From NCBI GenBank assembly GCA_013214885.1, contig JABSRS010000078.1:1-10779 (forward strand): DNA of 10,779 nucleotides. Direction: 5' to 3'. Positions within the stretch are counted from its first letter, which is position 1. Each line of letters opens with the position of its first letter. A program made the translations under genes and the position numbers. Below, piece after piece: positions 7,484-10,779 of the stretch. The DNA comes from Gammaproteobacteria bacterium (GTDB lineage: Bacteria; Pseudomonadota; Gammaproteobacteria; Enterobacterales; Psychrobiaceae). A model generated the notes under the pieces. It saw nothing but the letters and a program-made list of their open reading frames with translations. It searched no databases and had not been told where the DNA came from.

Positions 7484-7501
7484 TTGGCACGTAGGTTGCA
7501 T
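7484..7501 (+). promoter_or_regulatory. Sigma-54 (RpoN) promoter of flgBCDE
   Basis: TTGGCACGTAGGTTGCAT matches the -24/-12 consensus TGGCAC-N5-TTGCA, with GG (7486-7487) and GC (7498-7499) exactly 10 bases apart. Initiation is expected near 7510, about 24 bases before the flgB ATG. In polar-flagellate gammaproteobacteria such middle genes are activated by the enhancer protein FlrC/FleR; no activator site was identified here. Confidence 0.93.
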
Positions 7502-7519
7502 TTAAACAATCAATGTAAC

Positions 7520-7526
7520 GGGGGAG
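7520..7526 (+). promoter_or_regulatory. Ribosome-binding site that fixes the flgB start
   Basis: The strong GGGGGAG lies 8 bases before ATG 7535. The frame also opens at TTG 7484, but that codon is inside the sigma-54 promoter, upstream of the transcript start, so the ATG is the real start. Confidence 0.85.
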
Positions 7527-7534
7527 ACAAAATT

Positions 7535-7930
7535 ATGGCAATTTCATTTGATAAAGCACTTGGGCTAGCGCAACACACTGTTGGCATTCGTTCGCAACGT
7601 GCTGAACTTATCGCCAGTAATATCATTAATGCTGACACCCCCCATTACAAAGCCCGAGACCTTGATTTTGCCTCGGCAATGCGCAATGCGAAATCAAGCT
7701 TAAATACCAGTATGGCTCGTACTAATGATAAGCACTTTAATCTGAATGCATCGGTCAGCGATGGTATTGGCTATCGAGTGCCAAACCAGCCTGATACGGG
7801 CGATGGCAACACGGTTGATGTCCAAGTCGAACGAAACTTGTATATGCAAAATTCATTAGAGTACCAATCGAGCTTACAATTTCTCGGCGGTAGATTTAAG
7901 GGGCTAAGACTAGCCATTAAAGGAGCTTAA
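7535..7930 (+). CDS. flgB: Flagellar proximal rod protein FlgB
   Basis: A 131-residue rod subunit exported through the flagellar type III system and placed at the membrane-proximal end of the rod. The N-terminus MAISFDKALGLAQHTVGIRSQRAELIASNIINADTP has the rod/hook-family helix and the ASNIxNADTPxYKARD signature. The C-terminus (VDVQVERNLYMQNSLEYQSSLQFL, GRFKGLRLAIKG) is the matching helix of the family. Length is usual for FlgB. The start is chosen from the ribosome-binding site and promoter position. flgC follows after 2 bases, with its AGGAG ribosome-binding site inside the flgB end, so the two are coupled. Confidence 0.96.
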   Translation: MAISFDKALGLAQHTVGIRSQRAELIASNIINADTPHYKARDLDFASAMRNAKSSLNTSMARTNDKHFNLNASVSDGIGYRVPNQPDTGDGNTVDVQVERNLYMQNSLEYQSSLQFLGGRFKGLRLAIKGA

Positions 7931-7932
7931 TC

Positions 7933-8349
7933 ATGGGTTTATATAATATTTTTGATGTGGCTGGTTCGGGCATGAGCGCCCAATCACTGCGCTTAAACAC
8001 GACCGCTTCAAACTTAGCCAATGCTAACAGTGTTAGCAGCAGTGCCGATACGACTTATCGTGGCCGCCATCCAGTTTTTGCCGCTAGGATGCAAGAAGCT
8101 GCCGCGAACCAACAAGCATCAGTAAAAGTTGAGGTGTTGGGGATTGTTGAAGATCAAGATCCGCTGCGCCAAGAATATAACCCAAACCATCCATTAGCCG
8201 ATGAAGATGGTTATATCTATAAACCAAACGTCAATGTGATGGAAGAAATGGCCAATATGATTTCTGCATCTCGCTCATATCAAACTAATGTTCAAGTAGC
8301 CGATGCCGCCAAGCAAATGCTAATGAAAACATTGCAGCTTGGCAAATAA
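7933..8349 (+). CDS. flgC: Flagellar proximal rod protein FlgC
   Basis: A 138-residue rod subunit, exported by the type III apparatus, that stacks next to FlgB. The N-terminal helix (FDVAGSGMSAQSLRLNTTASNLANANSV) carries the rod/hook signature. The centre has TTYRGRHPVFAARMQ and PLRQEYNPNHPLADEDGYIYKPNVNVMEEMANMI in segments typical of FlgC. The C-terminal helix ends in AAKQMLMKTLQLGK. Length is normal. The gene is 2 bases after flgB and 10 bases before flgD in the sigma-54-driven unit. Confidence 0.96.
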   Translation: MGLYNIFDVAGSGMSAQSLRLNTTASNLANANSVSSSADTTYRGRHPVFAARMQEAAANQQASVKVEVLGIVEDQDPLRQEYNPNHPLADEDGYIYKPNVNVMEEMANMISASRSYQTNVQVADAAKQMLMKTLQLGK

Positions 8350-8359
8350 GGGGTAACTC

Positions 8360-9043
8360 ATGGGAACAATTTCTAACGCTTACCTTGATTCAATGAAATG
8401 GCAGACCGACCAAGTCAAAGTTGATGATGGTAAAAACCAGTCACTAGATCAAGCAGATTTCTTGAAATTACTGACTCAACAGTTATCGATGCAAGATCCA
8501 TCGAAGCCTGTCGACAACGATACGATGATTTCTCAAATGGCATCATTTAGTACCGTTGAGGGTATTTCGCAAATGACCGCGCAGTTTGAAGATCTCAACT
8601 CGGTAATGACATCGTCTCAAGCTTTGCAGGCATCGACCTTAGTGGGGCAAAAAGTATTAATCCCATCTAATGAAAGTTATCAGCTAGAAGGAGATGGCAT
8701 CGACGGGGTAGTTAGCTTACCTCAGTCAATGGGTGGGCTTACTTTAAGAGTCGAAAACTCAGCGGGTGAATTAATTAAAACCATTAGTATGGCGAATGTT
8801 CCAGCAGGCAATAATGATTTTAGTTGGGATGGTACCGATGAAGATGGGAAACCAGTCCCGACAGGTGAATATAAGATAAGCGCAACTGGATTGGTTGAAG
8901 GAGAGCAGCAAGAACTTGCTGTGTCGACTTACGGTCATGTTGCAAGCGTTAGTTTAGGCAACACAGCCAACGGCGTTATTTTAAATTTAAGAGGTCTTGG
9001 CAATATTTCGCTAAACGACGTGTTAGCAGTTGCTGAAGAATAA
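8360..9043 (+). CDS. flgD: Flagellar hook capping protein FlgD
   Basis: A 227-residue hook cap protein that sits at the tip of the growing hook and lets FlgE subunits polymerise. Residues about 28-70 carry the FlgD N-terminal signature (LDQADFLKLLTQQLSMQDP, then DNDTMISQMASFSTVEGISQM). ASTLVGQKVLIPS near 91-103 is the linker into the tudor and FLG-Ig-like domains. The FLG-Ig-like domain has NNDFSWDGTDEDGKPVPTGEY. Length fits the family. The ATG is preceded by GGGG at about 6 bases. flgE starts 20 bases later. Confidence 0.95.
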   Translation: MGTISNAYLDSMKWQTDQVKVDDGKNQSLDQADFLKLLTQQLSMQDPSKPVDNDTMISQMASFSTVEGISQMTAQFEDLNSVMTSSQALQASTLVGQKVLIPSNESYQLEGDGIDGVVSLPQSMGGLTLRVENSAGELIKTISMANVPAGNNDFSWDGTDEDGKPVPTGEYKISATGLVEGEQQELAVSTYGHVASVSLGNTANGVILNLRGLGNISLNDVLAVAEE

Positions 9044-9063
9044 CTTAGGAAGAGGATTTAATT

Positions 9064-10398
9064 ATGTCTTTTAATATCGCATTAAGTGGTTTAGCCGCTG
9101 CAAAGAAAGATCTCGATGTTACAGCAAACAATATTGCTAACGTCAATACCATTGGTTTTAAAGAATCTCGTGCTGAATTTGCTGATGTTTACGCGTCGTC
9201 ACTCTTTACTAACTCTAAAACAAAAGCTGGTGATGGAGCTACGACGGCACAAGTGGCGCAGCAATTTCACCAGGGTAGCCTTAAATTTACCAACAATGCA
9301 CTCGATTTAGCAATTACTGGGCCTGGTTTCTTTGTTACCTCGGGTGGTCTTGATGGTAAAGACCTAAACTTTACGCGCGCTGGTGCCTTTAAGCTGAACA
9401 ATGAAAACTTTATCGTTGACTCAAATGGCAATTATTTACAAACCTATCCAGTGAATAAAGATGGATCGTCATCTGCCATTAATTTGACCACAACCAAGGG
9501 GCTGCAAATCCCAGAAACCGCAGGGATCCCACAAAAGTCTGCTGAAGTTAAAATGTCAATGAATCTACCCGCAACGGCAAAAGCGATGTCGGTAGCAGCA
9601 TTTGATCATACGGATCCAACAACCTATAACCATTCAACCTCGATCACTATTTATGACTCACTCGGTGAAGCTCACGTTCAGACTACTTATTTTGTCAAAG
9701 ATGATTTAGCCCCATCAACTGATCCAAACCAATGGGCAGCATTTACTGCTGTTGATGGCACTAAAGTTGATGCGATAGCACCTGCAGGTGTGCTAACGGG
9801 TCCAACTGTTGGCACAGCACATGTTGGTAGTAAAATTAAATTTGATTCAAGCGGTGTCTATGTACCAGTCCCAGCACTACCGGCATCGTCAGATGTTACC
9901 TACCAACCACTGGGAACCGGTGGTGCTGGAGCTATTGGTGCCGGTTCCGATCAAAGTCAGCAAATTAGTTTGAAATTTACTGGGCCAACTCAGTTTTCTG
10001 CCAACTTTGAAGTAACATCTTTAGAGCAAGATGGCTTAACTGTCGGTCGATTAACAGGGGTCGAAATTGGTCCCGATGGTTTAGTTAAGGCAACTTACAG
10101 TAATGGCAGCTCCGAGCCACTGGGCCGAATCGCGATGGCGCGTTTTAGAAACGAGCAAGGGCTAACTCAAATCGGTAACACCTCATGGAAAAAAAGCTTG
10201 GGTTCGGGCGAACCTTTATCAGGAGAAGCTGATACTGGTACTTTTGGGACGATTAACTCGGCGGCTTTAGAGCAAGCTAACGTTGATTTAACTACTGAAC
10301 TGGTTGATTTGATTTCAGCGCAGCGTAACTTCCAAGCGAACTCAAGAGCCTTAGAAGTGAACCAAACCTTGTCACAAACTATTCTCCAAATTAGATAA
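9064..10398 (+). CDS. flgE: Flagellar hook protein FlgE
   Basis: A 444-residue subunit of the hook, the flexible joint between rod and filament. The N-terminus has the family motif (SGLAAAKKDLDVTANNIANVNTIGFKES in two parts, about residues 8-35). Around 85-95 is ALDLAITGPGFF, characteristic of FlgE/F/G. The middle (about 150-330) includes STSITIYDSLGEAHVQTTYF and a surface-exposed variable part with a Gly/Ala-rich stretch near 285-297. The C-terminus has VDLTTELVDLISAQRNFQAN and ends TLSQTILQIR. It is somewhat longer than the 402-residue enteric FlgE, with the extra residues in the variable domain. The ribosome-binding site AGGAAGAGGA is strong. It is the last gene before a terminator. Confidence 0.97.
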   Translation: MSFNIALSGLAAAKKDLDVTANNIANVNTIGFKESRAEFADVYASSLFTNSKTKAGDGATTAQVAQQFHQGSLKFTNNALDLAITGPGFFVTSGGLDGKDLNFTRAGAFKLNNENFIVDSNGNYLQTYPVNKDGSSSAINLTTTKGLQIPETAGIPQKSAEVKMSMNLPATAKAMSVAAFDHTDPTTYNHSTSITIYDSLGEAHVQTTYFVKDDLAPSTDPNQWAAFTAVDGTKVDAIAPAGVLTGPTVGTAHVGSKIKFDSSGVYVPVPALPASSDVTYQPLGTGGAGAIGAGSDQSQQISLKFTGPTQFSANFEVTSLEQDGLTVGRLTGVEIGPDGLVKATYSNGSSEPLGRIAMARFRNEQGLTQIGNTSWKKSLGSGEPLSGEADTGTFGTINSAALEQANVDLTTELVDLISAQRNFQANSRALEVNQTLSQTILQIR

Positions 10399-10411
10399 TT
10401 TCGAATTATCT
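10393..10411 (+). repeat. Perfect hairpin spanning the flgE stop codon
   Basis: AGATAATT (10393-10400) and AATTATCT (10404-10411) are perfect reverse complements around a TCG loop. The flgE TAA (10396-10398) lies in the left arm. It sits directly in front of the terminator hairpin. It is AT-rich and weak by itself; it could stabilise the mRNA 3' end, or be chance. Confidence 0.5.
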
Positions 10412-10412
10412 T

Positions 10413-10443
10413 AGGGCACTCAATCGAGTGCCTTCATTTTTTT
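10413..10443 (+). terminator. Rho-independent terminator after flgE
   Basis: The stem GGCACTC/GAGTGCC around an AATC loop extends outward with a G-T and an A-T pair (10413-10434). It is followed by TTCA and then seven T residues (10437-10443). This ends the flgBCDE transcript before the separate flgF promoter. Confidence 0.88.
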
Positions 10444-10469
10444 AACGTTTTATTTATTTCCTCTCATTT

Positions 10470-10486
10470 CTGGCACACCAATTGCT
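10470..10486 (+). promoter_or_regulatory. Sigma-54 (RpoN) promoter of flgF
   Basis: CTGGCACACCAATTGCT matches TGGCAC-N5-TTGCA closely, with GG (10472-10473) and GC (10484-10485) exactly 10 bases apart. Initiation near 10497 would give a leader of about 38 bases before flgF. It lies 27 bases after the flgE terminator, so flgF and what follows form their own unit. Confidence 0.92.
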
Positions 10487-10534
10487 TCTATATAACTAAT
10501 TAGTTTTATCGCTATTTAATTGACGAGGCAAATG

Positions 10535-10779
10535 ATGGATAAACTACTTTATATATCCATGAGTGGTGCTAAAGAAAATCTTAACGCTACCGCAGTAAGA
10601 GCAAACAACTTAGCCAATGCTAAAACATCAGGGTTTAAGGCTGATATTGAACAAGCACGTTCAATGCAGGCCTTCGGTGAAGGCATGGCTACCCGTGTTT
10701 TTGCCATGACCGAACGCCCTGCGCAAAATTTTGCCTCTGGCCCGATGGTTACAACCGGGCGTGAGCTTGATGTTGCTAT
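10535..10779 (+). CDS. flgF: Flagellar proximal/distal rod protein FlgF (3' end outside window)
   Basis: The first 81 codons of FlgF, a rod subunit exported by the flagellar type III system. The N-terminus MDKLLYISMSGAKENLNATA leads into the rod-family ANNLANAKTSGFKAD motif. It continues with ARSMQAFGEGMATRVFAMTERPAQNF and GREL-DVA, all typical of FlgF. Two adjacent in-frame ATGs exist (10532 and 10535). The second is preferred because GAGG (10525-10528) is 6 bases before it, and the family begins MDKLLY. It is driven by its own sigma-54 promoter. Confidence 0.95.
   Translation, partial: MDKLLYISMSGAKENLNATAVRANNLANAKTSGFKADIEQARSMQAFGEGMATRVFAMTERPAQNFASGPMVTTGRELDVA

Noticed and set aside
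7484..7534. Upstream TTG start giving flgB 17 extra residues
   Set aside because: The TTG is part of the sigma-54 -24 box and lies upstream of the expected transcript start. The ATG at 7535 has a strong ribosome-binding site and gives the family N-terminus.
1..10779. CRISPR arrays, insertion sequences, defence or toxin systems
   Set aside because: No spaced direct repeats, transposase-like proteins or terminal repeats were seen on reading. Apart from the first gene and the tRNA, the genes are recognised flagellar or chemotaxis genes.

Overview
The window is part of the polar-type flagellar and chemotaxis locus of a marine gammaproteobacterium. The AT-rich sequence, the gene order and the protein style suggest an Alteromonadales member (Colwellia, Thalassotalea or Shewanella-like). 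That placement is inference from recognised families; no database was searched. The divergent arrangement of flgA-flgM-flgN-flgP-flgT on the minus strand and cheV-cheR-flgBCDEF on the plus strand matches the known Vibrio/Shewanella plan.

Layout. Positions 1-2013 hold the 3' part of a membrane-anchored TolB-like/TPR protein of the CadC-like regulator type; its 5' end lies outside the window. A tRNA-Arg(CCU) on the minus strand (2034-2110) separates it from the flagellar genes. Minus-strand genes, read from right to left, are flgA (P-ring chaperone), flgM (anti-sigma-28), flgN (hook-filament junction chaperone), flgP (outer-membrane lipoprotein) and flgT (H-ring). A 151-base AT-rich divergent spacer separates flgA from cheV. 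Plus-strand genes are cheV, cheR, then flgB, flgC, flgD, flgE and the first 81 codons of flgF.

Regulation can be read directly. There is a perfect TAAA-N15-GCCGATAA sigma-28 promoter in front of flgMN. There are two good sigma-54 -24/-12 promoters, one before flgB and one before flgF. Rho-independent terminators follow cheR and flgE. So cheVR, flgBCDE and flgF-onwards look like separate transcription units, and FlgM/FlgN expression looks coupled to FliA.

How the genes work together: FlgB/C (and F) build the rod, FlgD caps the growing hook and FlgE forms it. FlgA assists the P ring, and FlgP and FlgT form sheathed- or polar-motor-specific outer rings. FlgN and FlgM serve filament assembly and late-gene timing. 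CheV and CheR link receptors to CheA and methylate receptors.

Most of this is ordinary. The main anomalies are an in-frame amber codon in cheR inside the conserved 'NET-LWFRD' SAM-binding loop with the rest of the gene intact, and the absence of flgO from its usual place between flgP and flgT. I see no previously undescribed system.
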